The position numbers were made by a program, and so were the translations under genes. Below are positions 16,203 through 25,627 of a stretch of DNA of 31,423 bases, piece by piece (position 1 is the first letter of the stretch; each line of letters starts with the position of its first letter). This stretch comes from a virus, in the IMG/VR virus record IMGVR_UViG_3300006162_000037, positions 1 to 31,423 of that record. One strand, 5' to 3'. The notes under the pieces were generated by a model. That model was not told where the DNA came from and ran no database searches. It saw nothing but the letters and a program-made list of their open reading frames with translations.

Positions 16203-16916
16203 ATGACGGAATCTTGGGATGATGGCAGTGATTATGACTCGGGCCAAGTATACGATAATTCATATATTGCGCTGATCACGAGCGAGCATAATAATAAACC
16301 GAATTTCGTTGCGGTAATGGCCGCATTGACTCAGCCTTTTATCGACCTGCAAAATGTGCAGATCTCAATGCCGCAGCTCTTTGATGTAGATGAAGCGATA
16401 GGAAATCAGCTCGACATCGTTGGCGAATGGATAGGTGAAACGCGGGATCTACAGGTGCCACTAACGGGGGTTTATTTCTCATTCGATACCGCAGGGCTAG
16501 GATTTGATCAAGGCACCATATTCGGGCCGTTCGATCCTACAACGCAGCTCGATGTTTTGCCTGATGATTCGTATAGACAGCTGCTTTATGCCGCGATCGC
16601 TAACAATCAATGGGATGGAACGATCCCGGGCGCATATGAGTTTATGGATAAGGTTTTCCCCGGAAATACTTTCTTCATCCAAGACAATCAAGACATGTCG
16701 ATGCTTATCGGTGTTATCGGAAACGTGCCATTAAACGCAGTAACGTATGCACTATTAACGGGCGGGTATTTGAACATAAAGCCCGCTGGTGTGCGTATAG
16801 ATGGATATGTGACGGCAAGCGTATCAGGCGCGCCATTATTCGGATTTGACGTAGAAAATACACTAATATCGGGCTTCGATGTCGGTGGCATAGCAACAAT
16901 TCAAGGAGGCAACTAA
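16203..16916 (+). CDS. Baseplate/tail protein, DUF2612 family
   Basis: The 237-aa protein has DVDEAIGNQLDIVGEWIGETR (about residues 62-82) and LPDDSYRQLLYAAIANNQWDGTIPGAYEFMDKVFPG, both marks of DUF2612 (PF11041), functionally like tail protein I (gpI). It connects the wedge to the tail fibre. Two near-duplicate segments, LFGFDVENTLISGFDVGG, close the C-terminus. A strong AAGGAGG for the next gene lies inside its last codons. Confidence 0.83.
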   Translation: MTESWDDGSDYDSGQVYDNSYIALITSEHNNKPNFVAVMAALTQPFIDLQNVQISMPQLFDVDEAIGNQLDIVGEWIGETRDLQVPLTGVYFSFDTAGLGFDQGTIFGPFDPTTQLDVLPDDSYRQLLYAAIANNQWDGTIPGAYEFMDKVFPGNTFFIQDNQDMSMLIGVIGNVPLNAVTYALLTGGYLNIKPAGVRIDGYVTASVSGAPLFGFDVENTLISGFDVGGIATIQGGN

Positions 16917-16917
16917 G

Positions 16918-18630
16918 ATGACAGGCAGCACACAAATACAAACATTTGCGATCGGCGCTGGTGCAAATGTATTATCACCCGCAGCATATGCGGCACTTGC
17001 GGCCGTATCTACGGGCTATCAGTCGGGAATAGCGGAATCGGTGCAGTTTAATACCACTTTGCGCCAAACTTCTTTCATGTCTGCCGCTTTGGCAAATTTC
17101 GTCGCCGCCCAAGGCTTGACGCAGAATGATGATGGCAATCTGACAAACGCAGTATCGAATATTGCGGCCGCCATAAAAACCCTTGTCGGATCACCGACCG
17201 TCTTCACGGGTGGTACCACAACCGGAACGGCCTCCGCGCAGGTATTGGCAACCCTTAATCAAACTGGATTCAGCCTACAAAATGGTTATACAGTAATCGC
17301 TACTTCGGGATTTACGAATACTGGCGCCTTTACTTACGACGTATTAGGAACGGGAAACGTACCCGTAAAGGAATTATCGGGCTCGAGTCTTATCGATCCT
17401 CCCGCAAGCTCAGTAGTCGCGTCGCAGAATTTTACAGTAGTATACAATTCCACTGCCGCCGTATGGGTACTGCAAACCACTGCCCCACTTGGTGCGGTGG
17501 CTTATCTTGCTTTAGGTAACAACGTCGGAAACGATGGGTCAAACAATCTTGTCGGGACAATTCCCCCCATTACCTCTACAGCTGCAAGCCTCAATTTTGC
17601 GACTGCGCAGTGGGGTGCAGATATAAGCCGTTCCAATGGTGGATCTGCCATGACGGATACATTGCCGGGTACCTCCGGGGCTCTTGGCGCCGGCTGGTAT
17701 ACTTACGTCACCAATAACGACACCTCGTCTTCCGATACGATCGGCGTCGGGGCTGGTGGATCTATCAAACAAGGCAATACATCAGTAACTACATTTTCGG
17801 TATTACCCGGCGAAAAATGGCTCATTGAGTCAAAGGGATCTGGTGTTTATACGGTAGGACGTATTCAAGGCTCTGCTATTCATGGCAACGTAGTACAAGG
17901 CGAAGCTAAAAACCTAAAGATAGTCAGCGGATCGGGTACGGCCGGAACAATTACAGCTGATGCAATTTCCGTGATGGATGCGAACGGTAATTCCTATCGT
18001 TTGCGCAACGTCAATCAATCCTATGCCACAGGAACTTCGGGTGCTGGTGGTCTTGATACAGGATCATTCGGTGCATCAGCTTGGTATTACGAATATATCA
18101 TTTTTAACCCATCAGCCAACACCGTTTCATCGTTATTATCACTCAGCTCAACGGCTCCTACACTTCCGACGGGATACACCGCTTTCGCTCGTGTCGGCGC
18201 GCGCTGGTCTAATGGTAGCTCGCAATTGTATTACAAGGTGCAATATGGTCGTAGAGCACAGGTTGTCTCGGGATCTAATCCATCCGCGCCGCTTTCGATG
18301 GCAAGTGGCGCTACAAGCTCTGCATGGACAGCGGTCGACATACGAAACTTCGTTCCGCCGACCTCTTCCATGATTATTGGTTATGCGTCTTTCCAAGGCG
18401 ATAATTATGCTATGGCGGTTGCTCCCAATGGATCTGGATACGGCGCAGGATCGAACGGATTATTAGCGCCGGCCGGTTTCGGATGCGGGGACAATACTTT
18501 CATCAATAATGCAAATATCCCATTCGAATTTTCCATAGAATCCACAAATATCTACTACACAACAATTAACAATGGTGGCTCTTTAAATTCAGCCAATGTG
18601 TATTTGCTTGGATGGGAAGATAACCTTTAA
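16918..18630 (+). CDS. Tail fibre protein with baseplate-attachment N-terminus
   Basis: The 570-aa protein directly follows the DUF2612 gene and has AAGGAGG at 16903-16909. Residues 1-90 (IQTFAIGAGANVLSPAAYAAL ... LTNAVSNIAAAIKTLV) match the N-terminal region of many phage fibres and should bind the baseplate. The middle is Thr/Gly-rich beta structure. Residues ~328-470 (GTITADAISVMDANGNSYRLRNV, then GSFGASAWYYEYIIFNP) form a fibre domain common in phages. The C-terminal ~100 residues are the likely receptor-binding part. It has no signal peptide, unlike the next fibre-like gene. Confidence 0.8.
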   Translation: MTGSTQIQTFAIGAGANVLSPAAYAALAAVSTGYQSGIAESVQFNTTLRQTSFMSAALANFVAAQGLTQNDDGNLTNAVSNIAAAIKTLVGSPTVFTGGTTTGTASAQVLATLNQTGFSLQNGYTVIATSGFTNTGAFTYDVLGTGNVPVKELSGSSLIDPPASSVVASQNFTVVYNSTAAVWVLQTTAPLGAVAYLALGNNVGNDGSNNLVGTIPPITSTAASLNFATAQWGADISRSNGGSAMTDTLPGTSGALGAGWYTYVTNNDTSSSDTIGVGAGGSIKQGNTSVTTFSVLPGEKWLIESKGSGVYTVGRIQGSAIHGNVVQGEAKNLKIVSGSGTAGTITADAISVMDANGNSYRLRNVNQSYATGTSGAGGLDTGSFGASAWYYEYIIFNPSANTVSSLLSLSSTAPTLPTGYTAFARVGARWSNGSSQLYYKVQYGRRAQVVSGSNPSAPLSMASGATSSAWTAVDIRNFVPPTSSMIIGYASFQGDNYAMAVAPNGSGYGAGSNGLLAPAGFGCGDNTFINNANIPFEFSIESTNIYYTTINNGGSLNSANVYLLGWEDNL

Positions 18631-18642
18631 GGAATAAAAATC

Positions 18643-20652
18643 ATGAAAAAGCTTTTATCGGTAATCCTCGGTTTTTTGTTGCTTGCATCGAATGCAGCGG
18701 GGCAGACTTCTACAATTAATCCGGGTATACCAGCGCAAGGAGCTCCGATATCATCGGCGCCCCTACGGCAAAATTTCCAATCCGCGTATAATGACATCAA
18801 TCGGATTTATAACCTATTACCCAATCCGATCGGCACGGTAACAAGCATCGCGGTTACGGGTGCTTCGGGGATATTGGTTACGGGAAGTCCGATAATAAAC
18901 ACGGGCACGATCGCTTTATCTCTCGGCGCCATTACTCCGACGCTAATCGATATCAACACCCCGGGATTCACGGATACAGGCGTCGCTATTCAGGCAACAG
19001 GCAACACTAACGGCTATTATCAACAGATCATTCAAAATACCAGCGCAGGTACATCATCGAGTGCAGACTATATTGTCTCTAATAACTTGGGTACGTCGTC
19101 CGCATATTTCGGGGATTTCGGCATCAATGGCAGCAATTTCACAGGTAGCGGATCTTTAAATCTTCCGAATGCTACATATCTTTATTCTGAAACCGGTGAT
19201 CTTGTGCTCGCGACACAAACGGCAAACTCTATCCATTTGCTGACAAGTGGCGCTACCACGGATGCCTTAACAATAGGCACAACCGGGTCGCTCACGATAC
19301 CCGCTTTCGGCGCAGGTGTATTACAGAGCTCGAGTGGCGGTCTTTTATCTTCGGCCACGGTACCCAATTCTTTGCTGGTAAATTCAGCAACGACAGTAAA
19401 CGGGCAGACATGCACTTTAGGTTCGAGCTGCACTGTATCGGCAACAACAGGGGCAACAGTATCAACATCATCGAATGCCTCATTTTATCCATTATTCGTG
19501 GCGTCTACCACAAACAGCAATCAAGCGTTTAATCTTAATTCTGCTTTCTCTGTCAATCCTTCAACTGGTGTATTTACAGCAACGGGGTTTTCAGGTTCAG
19601 GAGCTTCGCTTACAAGCTTAAATGCCAGCAACCTTTCAACGGGTACCGTATCAGTTAATCTTTTTAATGGTGGTAGTGGTGCATCATCCACTACATTTTT
19701 GCGCGGCGATGGAACATGGCAGACACCCGCATCAGGAAGCGGAACGGTTACGACCACAGGGACACCGGCAAACGGAAATCTTGCTTTCTTCTCTGGCAGC
19801 ACGTCGATAACAAATGGCACGGCCTTACCGAATGGAATAACTGCAACTACGCAAACGGCCGGGGATACGAGCACAAAGGTCGCCACAGACGCTTTTGTCA
19901 ATAATACGGCATTAACCCTTGCTACGGGAACAACGGGCACGACGCAGACATCGGGCGATAATACGACAAAAATTGCCACAGACGCTTTTGTGCAAACGGC
20001 TCTCGGTACAGGTGCAACCGGTAGTCTCGTGGCAGTCACCCCGATAACATCAAGCAGCACATGGACTCCTAACGCAGCGACCACACATGCCGTAATATGG
20101 TGTTGGGGATCTGGTGGTGGTGGCGGTGGTGTAGGTTCATCCGGCCCCGGTACAGGTAGCCCCGGCGGCACAACATCCGTCGGCTCTCTTTGTGTGGCAA
20201 CGGGCGGCTCTGGTGGTGTTGGATCAAGCACCTCTGGTGGTGCAGGTGGCGCCGGTGGCACGACATCGGGAGGCACGGGAAACTTTAAATTACCCGGCAG
20301 CGCGGGTAGCTCGGCAACCGTAACCTCTGCAAGTGTAACTGGTGGCGGTGTGGCAGGTGCACCGGGCATATGGGGAACTGGTGCGGGCGCTCCTACCAGT
20401 GGCGCAACGGGCGGTGCAGGTGCGGCTAACACAGGCGCGGGCGGCGGAACATGCGGTGCTATTACGACAGTCGTAGGGGGAGCCGGTGGTTCTGGTGGAG
20501 CTGGTGCGCAATCAATTGCTTATGCAACCAGCATATCAGGCACATATAGCGTTACGATTCCGTCTGGCGGCAACGGTGGAACGGCAGGTGCATCAGGTTA
20601 CGCCGGCGGTGCTGGTGGCTCGGGTGGTGTTTTAATTTGGGAATATAAATAG
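18643..20652 (+). CDS. Fibre-like protein with signal peptide and Gly-rich C-terminal domain
   Basis: The 669-aa protein starts with MKKLLSVILGFLLLASNAAG, a clear Sec signal pattern (Lys-Lys, hydrophobic core, small residues before Gln21). The body has fibre motifs: TVNGQTCTLGSSCTV, FLRGDGTWQTP, and two copies of a 31-residue unit with (T/S)KVATDAFV at about 403-450. Residues ~483-668 start with HAVIWCWGSGGGG and are a Gly-rich polyglycine-type domain, like the distal receptor-binding domains of some phage adhesins. AAGGA precedes the ATG. It is either an exported adhesin or a fibre with an unusual hydrophobic N-terminus. Confidence 0.75.
   Translation: MKKLLSVILGFLLLASNAAGQTSTINPGIPAQGAPISSAPLRQNFQSAYNDINRIYNLLPNPIGTVTSIAVTGASGILVTGSPIINTGTIALSLGAITPTLIDINTPGFTDTGVAIQATGNTNGYYQQIIQNTSAGTSSSADYIVSNNLGTSSAYFGDFGINGSNFTGSGSLNLPNATYLYSETGDLVLATQTANSIHLLTSGATTDALTIGTTGSLTIPAFGAGVLQSSSGGLLSSATVPNSLLVNSATTVNGQTCTLGSSCTVSATTGATVSTSSNASFYPLFVASTTNSNQAFNLNSAFSVNPSTGVFTATGFSGSGASLTSLNASNLSTGTVSVNLFNGGSGASSTTFLRGDGTWQTPASGSGTVTTTGTPANGNLAFFSGSTSITNGTALPNGITATTQTAGDTSTKVATDAFVNNTALTLATGTTGTTQTSGDNTTKIATDAFVQTALGTGATGSLVAVTPITSSSTWTPNAATTHAVIWCWGSGGGGGGVGSSGPGTGSPGGTTSVGSLCVATGGSGGVGSSTSGGAGGAGGTTSGGTGNFKLPGSAGSSATVTSASVTGGGVAGAPGIWGTGAGAPTSGATGGAGAANTGAGGGTCGAITTVVGGAGGSGGAGAQSIAYATSISGTYSVTIPSGGNGGTAGASGYAGGAGGSGGVLIWEYK
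19882..19991 (+). repeat. 31-codon tandem unit marked by a 17-bp exact repeat
   Basis: GCCACAGACGCTTTTGT occurs at 19882-19898 and 19975-19991, 93 nt (31 codons) apart, in the fibre-like gene. The encoded units share TTQT.GD..TK.ATDAFV, a repeat type common in phage fibre shafts. Exact identity at the DNA level in this core suggests recent duplication or recombination. Confidence 0.75.
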
Positions 20653-20660
20653 GAGTGGTT

Positions 20661-20888
20661 ATGCGATTTATAAAAATATTCTTATTCTCTGCATTATTTA
20701 GTTTTTCCGCATTTGCACAAAGCGATCAGGAATGGGCGCTCGTGGATGCAAATGGAATAGTGCAAAACATCATAGTCTACGATGGATCCTCTCCCTATAC
20801 GCCACCACAGGGATTAACGCTCGAGCAGGTCAATAATTGGGTGCAAATCGGACAGAATGTAAACACACCACAACCGACGCAGCAATAG
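20661..20888 (+). CDS. Small exported fibre-associated protein
   Basis: ATG 20661 is preferred over GTG 20655 because AGGAG at 20651-20655 lies 5 nt upstream of it, giving 75 aa. Residues 1-19 are a classic signal peptide with an Ala-Phe-Ala cleavage site before Gln20. The mature part (QEWALVDANGIVQNIIVYDG, then PQGLTLEQVNNWVQIG) resembles the small domain often found at the ends of phage tail-fibre proteins. It starts 8 nt after the stop of the Gly-rich fibre-like gene. The partner and function are unknown. Confidence 0.7.
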   Translation: MRFIKIFLFSALFSFSAFAQSDQEWALVDANGIVQNIIVYDGSSPYTPPQGLTLEQVNNWVQIGQNVNTPQPTQQ

Positions 20889-20897
20889 GGGCACATA

Positions 20898-21281
20898 ATG
20901 CGCTTAGTATTAAGAGATAACTGTGGGGGCGCTATATCGAGATTTCTCGATTTTATCCTCTTAAACGGCGAAACGGTAGCGCAACAGGCATCGCTCGCGG
21001 CTATCAATCTTTCGGGATATTCCTTAAAGATGCTCATCAACACTATGGTCGATGGGTTGGCGGAGCCCATTTTATTAACCACAGGTAACGGCGGCCTTGT
21101 AATTACCAGCTCTTCATCTTCGGGGAGCAATTTCACAATCAATATTCCATCATCAATAACCGCAAGTGTGGATCCCGGCACATACGCATACGATTGTTTT
21201 ATGGTGAGCCCCTCCGGCGTCGAAACTGCAATCCTATTGGGAACTTTTACTTTCCAGACAACCGAATCTCCGGTGCCGTAG
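20898..21281 (+). CDS. Small beta-rich tail-fibre-region protein
   Basis: The 127-aa protein has an N-terminal segment (ETVAQQASLAAINLSGYSLKMLIN) and a C-terminal segment (PGTYAYDCFMVSPSGVETAILLGTFTF). Together they resemble the small BppU-type N-terminal beta-sandwich domains that attach fibres or baseplate-associated proteins in many phages. AGGGG lies upstream. It has no signal peptide, although both flanking secreted proteins do. It probably works with the next gene, 1 nt downstream. Confidence 0.6.
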   Translation: MRLVLRDNCGGAISRFLDFILLNGETVAQQASLAAINLSGYSLKMLINTMVDGLAEPILLTTGNGGLVITSSSSSGSNFTINIPSSITASVDPGTYAYDCFMVSPSGVETAILLGTFTFQTTESPVP

Positions 21282-21282
21282 A

Positions 21283-21729
21283 ATGGGCATAGTCCTAAAC
21301 ATCACAGAGTCGCCTATACAAATCACGCTGCAAAATGACGTGATCGGTATAACGCTCAATCCACAGGTAATTAATATATCGCTTGCAGGGGTAGGCCCAC
21401 AGGGGCCAGCGGGGCCAAGTGGAAGCGAAAGTGGTGTGATTGTCACTTCGGGATCGACCTATACCGTTGAATCATCTCCCGGCTCTCCCTTTAATGTCAT
21501 AGTGCGCAAGGGAACAGGATCTCCCACAGATATAATATTACCTGCGCCAAACGCTAGCACACCGTGGAGCCGCGTATATGTGAAAGACGGCAAAGGGGAT
21601 GCGGAAACGCATAATATCACTGTAACCACCGAATCCGGGCTTGTGGATGGGGCGAGCGCATATGTAATGAGTACGAATTACGAAGGATTATCCTTTGTTG
21701 ATGATGGAACAGCTTGGAATATAGAATAA
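21283..21729 (+). CDS. Fibre-region protein with short collagen-like linker
   Basis: The 148-aa protein begins with a beta strand-rich module (IQITLQNDVIGITLNPQVINISL), then GPQGPAGPSG (residues about 38-47), a short Gly-X-Y collagen-like stretch of the kind that trimerises phage fibres, then a beta-rich C-terminus (DIILPAPNASTPWSRVYVKDGKGDAETHNITV). It is one base after the previous stop and overlaps the next start by one base (TAATG). The C-terminal pattern is common in phage tail proteins and suggests a trimeric adhesin module. Confidence 0.65.
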   Translation: MGIVLNITESPIQITLQNDVIGITLNPQVINISLAGVGPQGPAGPSGSESGVIVTSGSTYTVESSPGSPFNVIVRKGTGSPTDIILPAPNASTPWSRVYVKDGKGDAETHNITVTTESGLVDGASAYVMSTNYEGLSFVDDGTAWNIE

Positions 21730-24700
21730 TGAAAAATTATCTTTTTACACTATTGGGCCTATTGCTGATCTTGGTTTTTGGTGATGCACATGCTTATCAA
21801 CCGCCATGTGGTGCGGCCGGCGGTGTGCAATACAATAATTCTGGTCAATGTGGTGCCTTCGGTAATTATAACGGAACAACGCTTGCGATCGGCGCGCCCG
21901 TAACCGGCACCTCTTTTAATGGCTATCTATCCACCGGCAATATTTCGCAATTCACCAATAACAGCAATTATCTATCAAACATTACTGGCCTCGTAACTGC
22001 CGGGAGTAATATTACATTAAGCGGATCGGGCACCTCTGGAAGCCCTTATCATATTTCCGCCTCGGGTGGATCCCCGGCCGGCGGCAATGGATACATTCAA
22101 TATAATGAAAGCGGTGCCTTTGCGAGCGATGGGAATATACTCTATCAACCCACATTCCAACGGATGCAGATACCAAACATCTATGCCACTAGCGAGGTAG
22201 ATGTTGGCGCTGCTTTACGGCTTCTATGGCAGAGCAATCCCGGACAAATATTATTCCCCGAAACCACTACGGCAACTGGATTTGTAACAAGCGACTCAAA
22301 TCTTTTTTGGGATAACACGGGAAAAGTGCTTGGTCTCGGTACTTCCTCTCCCTCTTCTTCATCAAGGCTCGATTCTGTCGCTGCAAACGTTTCTATCGCA
22401 GCTCCTACAGTCTTAACAGCCTCGCTTTTGCCTGAGACGTTAATCGGCTCACCTAGTGATTCAGTTAGTCTGATTTATGGACCGCAAGACCCCGGCTCAT
22501 TCTATGGCAATGAAAATGCCTATCAGGGCTCGGGATATCAAAGCGACTGCCAAACACTGAATTACACAATTTATGCCTACGATATTATTAACGGTACCGA
22601 ATACACTTCTGCGGGTAGAATAAGCGTTCCTGTCACGGATTCTGTATGTGATTATTCATCGCTATTTACCGTGTCGTTGAATTGGCCAACTGCGACTAAT
22701 GGCGACGGCTCGGCAGTAAGCGGCTACATACTATCCGGCCCCTTTGGCTCTGTAGACTTAGGAGGCGGCACTTCATACACAGACGACGGCACAGGTCAAA
22801 GCGCGAGCTATACAAGCTTCGGTGGTTTCACAGCTTCCGGGCAATCCTTTGATTTTCAGCCTTTCAATTTGGCCACTGCGCCCGGCGGCGGTGTTTATAC
22901 ATCAGAACAAGGCAGTGATGCTTTTGTAACGGATTATTATAATAACGGCTCATCTTTTTGGGTGGTACATAACATATCTGGTGGCGGCACTGGCTGGAAC
23001 TCATATTTAATTTATGATGTAAATGAAAATGGATATTTCACAACTTCAAGTAATACTTACTACCAGACAAGTGGTATTGGTGGCGGTACTAATCCTTATC
23101 CAACACATTATGGTATCCAAGCAAATGGATCTAACTGGAATGAAGATTATCAGGCGTACGCAAAAGAAACATCGCCAAGCACGTTATATTCATCAACCTA
23201 CGCATCTTCGTCAACCAGCGACCCGAATGATGGGAATTATTACTATACGTCTCTGACTCTTTCAGATTTTGGAGGCGGCACGTCTGCGCGTATATTGGAA
23301 AGCCCTGATAGCTCTGGGTTTAATTATTATGCCGATACATCAAGTAGCACAATATATTACACAGCATTGAGTGACCCCTTTAGTTCTGGCAATACTGTAA
23401 CTCCAAACACCACAACTAATGTATCCATATTAGCAGAAAACTCTGCCGCATCAGTGTCCCAACCTGTTCAGATTATGGCGAACACCACGAACGCGGGAGG
23501 GTCGCCGGGGATGGGCCTTTCATTGAATGGGACGCAGATAGCAGACTGGCGCTGGAATCCTGCAAATGGCGCAGTAAAGTTTGATAATTCGGATAACGGA
23601 CAGTTCGATTTTGGGCAAAATAGTACGGTGTATAATTCTATTGGGTCTAGTTTTTTGACGCTGAACAAGGGTGCGCAAAATTATTACGACCTCAAAATTC
23701 TTAATGCCAATGGTTCTACATTTTTTGAGGCACAAGCTACAAACAATGTATTCAGATTTGGAGGCAATTCCTCCTATGGAAGCAGCAACCCACTTATGTC
23801 AGCTTTATTGCCTTCGGGCTTTGGCGGCCTCCACATGGAAAAAACTGACACGTCAACAAACCCATTTCTTGATTTTTACAATTCAACAGGCACACAGGTT
23901 TACTCAGTAAATAGTAGTGGGTATGTCACCTCCGCTTTAATTGGCAATGGAACATCAGGCATAAAGGTTGCTTCCGCCACTACAGATAAAATAGGATTTT
24001 ACGGTACCAATCCCATCACTCAACCCACCGGCGACGTTGCGACAGCTCTTTCAAATCTCGGTCTTGTTTCTTCGCCCACTGTTAGTGTGCCGATAGACTC
24101 TACGTTGCATTTTACATCTGGCAATTTAGGGTTAAACTTAGCTCATAATAATACATGGACGAATCAAACGGTATTCGATACCGGCGCTTCTAATTTCTTT
24201 GAAATCGGTGATTATACGGGATTACATGGCGCTTTCACGCTTATAACCAATAGCGCCCAGCTTACTGCATACACCTCGTCATACCCAGATGGCTTTTTTA
24301 ATATACAAGACGGATTAATGTATCTTGGCGATTATGTGGGTGATGTAAACGGGGAATATATTAGCATTAATGACCTGTCCAATGGTGGTATAGGAATTTA
24401 CAGCGGCCAATATTCTATTGATGATACGCTGGCAAATTTCAAACAAACCGTTGATATTGCTTCTACAATAAATTTTCAAACTACTTCTTCCAATAATGTA
24501 ATCACAACACCAAATTCTGCCGTTAATACAAATACAGGCGGCAATCTTAATATTACCTTGGGGAATGGATTATCTGCTACATCAGGCGCAACTACGAAAG
24601 GCGGAAGCACTACTTATTACACGGGTACAGGTGGTGCGGCAACCAGTACAGCGCACACGGGCGGTGCCGGCGGTGATTACATTTATAACACGGGTAATGG

Positions 24701-25610
24701 CGGCGCTGCTACGGGAACGGGTAGTCTTACAAATACTGGCGGCACTGGCGGTAGATTACAATTTAACGGCGGCACAGGCGGAACTGCGGGGAATTCATCC
24801 ACCAGAAACAATCCGGGCCAAGGTGGTGGCACAATATTCTTTGGTGGTCCGGGCGGAGCATTAGGTTCAGGCGCTTCAGGTGATGCGGCGGGCCAAGGTG
24901 GTAGTTTTGTTGGCATTGCAGGGGATGGCGGAACAAGCTCCACTAGCGGCACTACATCAGGCGCAGGTGGTATCGTATATCTTGCAGGTGGTGCGCCCGG
25001 CCCGGCTAATGGCGGCTCCACCGCTGGTGCGCGGGGCTGGGTAGCTTTAGCGACCACTAACTCTGGCTCTGCATCAGGACTGGTAGGAGTTCGCCTTGGC
25101 TCAACAGCGCCGACAGCGGCCTTGGATATTGTGGGCTCGACCACATCAAATGCTTCATTGCGCCTGAGAAGCGGCACTGCGCCCACTTCCCCGAATGACG
25201 GAGATTTGTGGTACGATGGCTCGCATTTTCAGGGAAGGATTGGAAGTACTACCTATCAGTTAGACCAGCAGCTCCCTCTTGTAGTAAGCAAGGTTGCATT
25301 GACAGCGCAAGCCGCCGATATAGGCTCAACTACAATTACGTCAACTGCGGGCGTTTATGATATCGATTATGTCTTGGAGGACACCACGGCCGATGCGACG
25401 GCTGGCTCTGTAACGCTTACTATATCATGGACAGACGGGGCGGGAAGCACCACTTCCACGGCAACGCAGGTCTTGACGACAAAAGGCAGAGCATCCGGGC
25501 GTATAGCATTACAGCTTGCATCGGGCAATTTAACCTATGCGATCTCACACACAGGAAGCTATGCTACGGCAAAATACGCACTTTACGCCACCACTACACG
25601 AATCCAATAA
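21729..25610 (+). CDS. Large fibre/adhesin-like protein with signal peptide
   Basis: Start ATG 21729 overlaps the previous stop; the product is 1293 aa. Residues 1-22 form a signal peptide (hydrophobic run, then Ala-His-Ala before Tyr23). Residues ~23-210 have repeated QYN.SG...F units and a WDNTGKVLGLGTSSP motif usual in fibre shafts. Residues ~226-360 contain fibronectin-III-like sequence (NYTIYAYDIINGTEYTS, SLNWPTATNGDGSAVSGYIL). Residues ~954-1094 are Gly-rich repeats. GTAPTSPNDGDLWYDG near 1150-1165 is a widespread fibre motif close to the C-terminus. Only two GATC sites lie between 22080 and 25520, unlike neighbours, suggesting separate acquisition. Confidence 0.75.
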   Translation: MKNYLFTLLGLLLILVFGDAHAYQPPCGAAGGVQYNNSGQCGAFGNYNGTTLAIGAPVTGTSFNGYLSTGNISQFTNNSNYLSNITGLVTAGSNITLSGSGTSGSPYHISASGGSPAGGNGYIQYNESGAFASDGNILYQPTFQRMQIPNIYATSEVDVGAALRLLWQSNPGQILFPETTTATGFVTSDSNLFWDNTGKVLGLGTSSPSSSSRLDSVAANVSIAAPTVLTASLLPETLIGSPSDSVSLIYGPQDPGSFYGNENAYQGSGYQSDCQTLNYTIYAYDIINGTEYTSAGRISVPVTDSVCDYSSLFTVSLNWPTATNGDGSAVSGYILSGPFGSVDLGGGTSYTDDGTGQSASYTSFGGFTASGQSFDFQPFNLATAPGGGVYTSEQGSDAFVTDYYNNGSSFWVVHNISGGGTGWNSYLIYDVNENGYFTTSSNTYYQTSGIGGGTNPYPTHYGIQANGSNWNEDYQAYAKETSPSTLYSSTYASSSTSDPNDGNYYYTSLTLSDFGGGTSARILESPDSSGFNYYADTSSSTIYYTALSDPFSSGNTVTPNTTTNVSILAENSAASVSQPVQIMANTTNAGGSPGMGLSLNGTQIADWRWNPANGAVKFDNSDNGQFDFGQNSTVYNSIGSSFLTLNKGAQNYYDLKILNANGSTFFEAQATNNVFRFGGNSSYGSSNPLMSALLPSGFGGLHMEKTDTSTNPFLDFYNSTGTQVYSVNSSGYVTSALIGNGTSGIKVASATTDKIGFYGTNPITQPTGDVATALSNLGLVSSPTVSVPIDSTLHFTSGNLGLNLAHNNTWTNQTVFDTGASNFFEIGDYTGLHGAFTLITNSAQLTAYTSSYPDGFFNIQDGLMYLGDYVGDVNGEYISINDLSNGGIGIYSGQYSIDDTLANFKQTVDIASTINFQTTSSNNVITTPNSAVNTNTGGNLNITLGNGLSATSGATTKGGSTTYYTGTGGAATSTAHTGGAGGDYIYNTGNGGAATGTGSLTNTGGTGGRLQFNGGTGGTAGNSSTRNNPGQGGGTIFFGGPGGALGSGASGDAAGQGGSFVGIAGDGGTSSTSGTTSGAGGIVYLAGGAPGPANGGSTAGARGWVALATTNSGSASGLVGVRLGSTAPTAALDIVGSTTSNASLRLRSGTAPTSPNDGDLWYDGSHFQGRIGSTTYQLDQQLPLVVSKVALTAQAADIGSTTITSTAGVYDIDYVLEDTTADATAGSVTLTISWTDGAGSTTSTATQVLTTKGRASGRIALQLASGNLTYAISHTGSYATAKYALYATTTRIQ

Positions 25611-25627
25611 TTTTAAAGGAAACTATT

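Noticed and set aside
19521-20432. 303-codon open frame on the minus strand
   Set aside because: It is a Pro/Ala/Val-rich shadow of the Gly-rich fibre domain; no ribosome site, no domain.
20655-20888. GTG start for the 75-aa protein
   Set aside because: ATG 20661 has AGGAG at the proper distance and gives a better signal peptide.
24683-25186. 167-aa Pro-rich minus-strand frame
   Set aside because: It is antisense to the Gly-rich repeats of the adhesin and has no supporting signal.
16918-25610. Diversity-generating retroelement target in the fibres
   Set aside because: No reverse transcriptase or template repeat is visible, and no C-type lectin fold is recognisable at the fibre ends.
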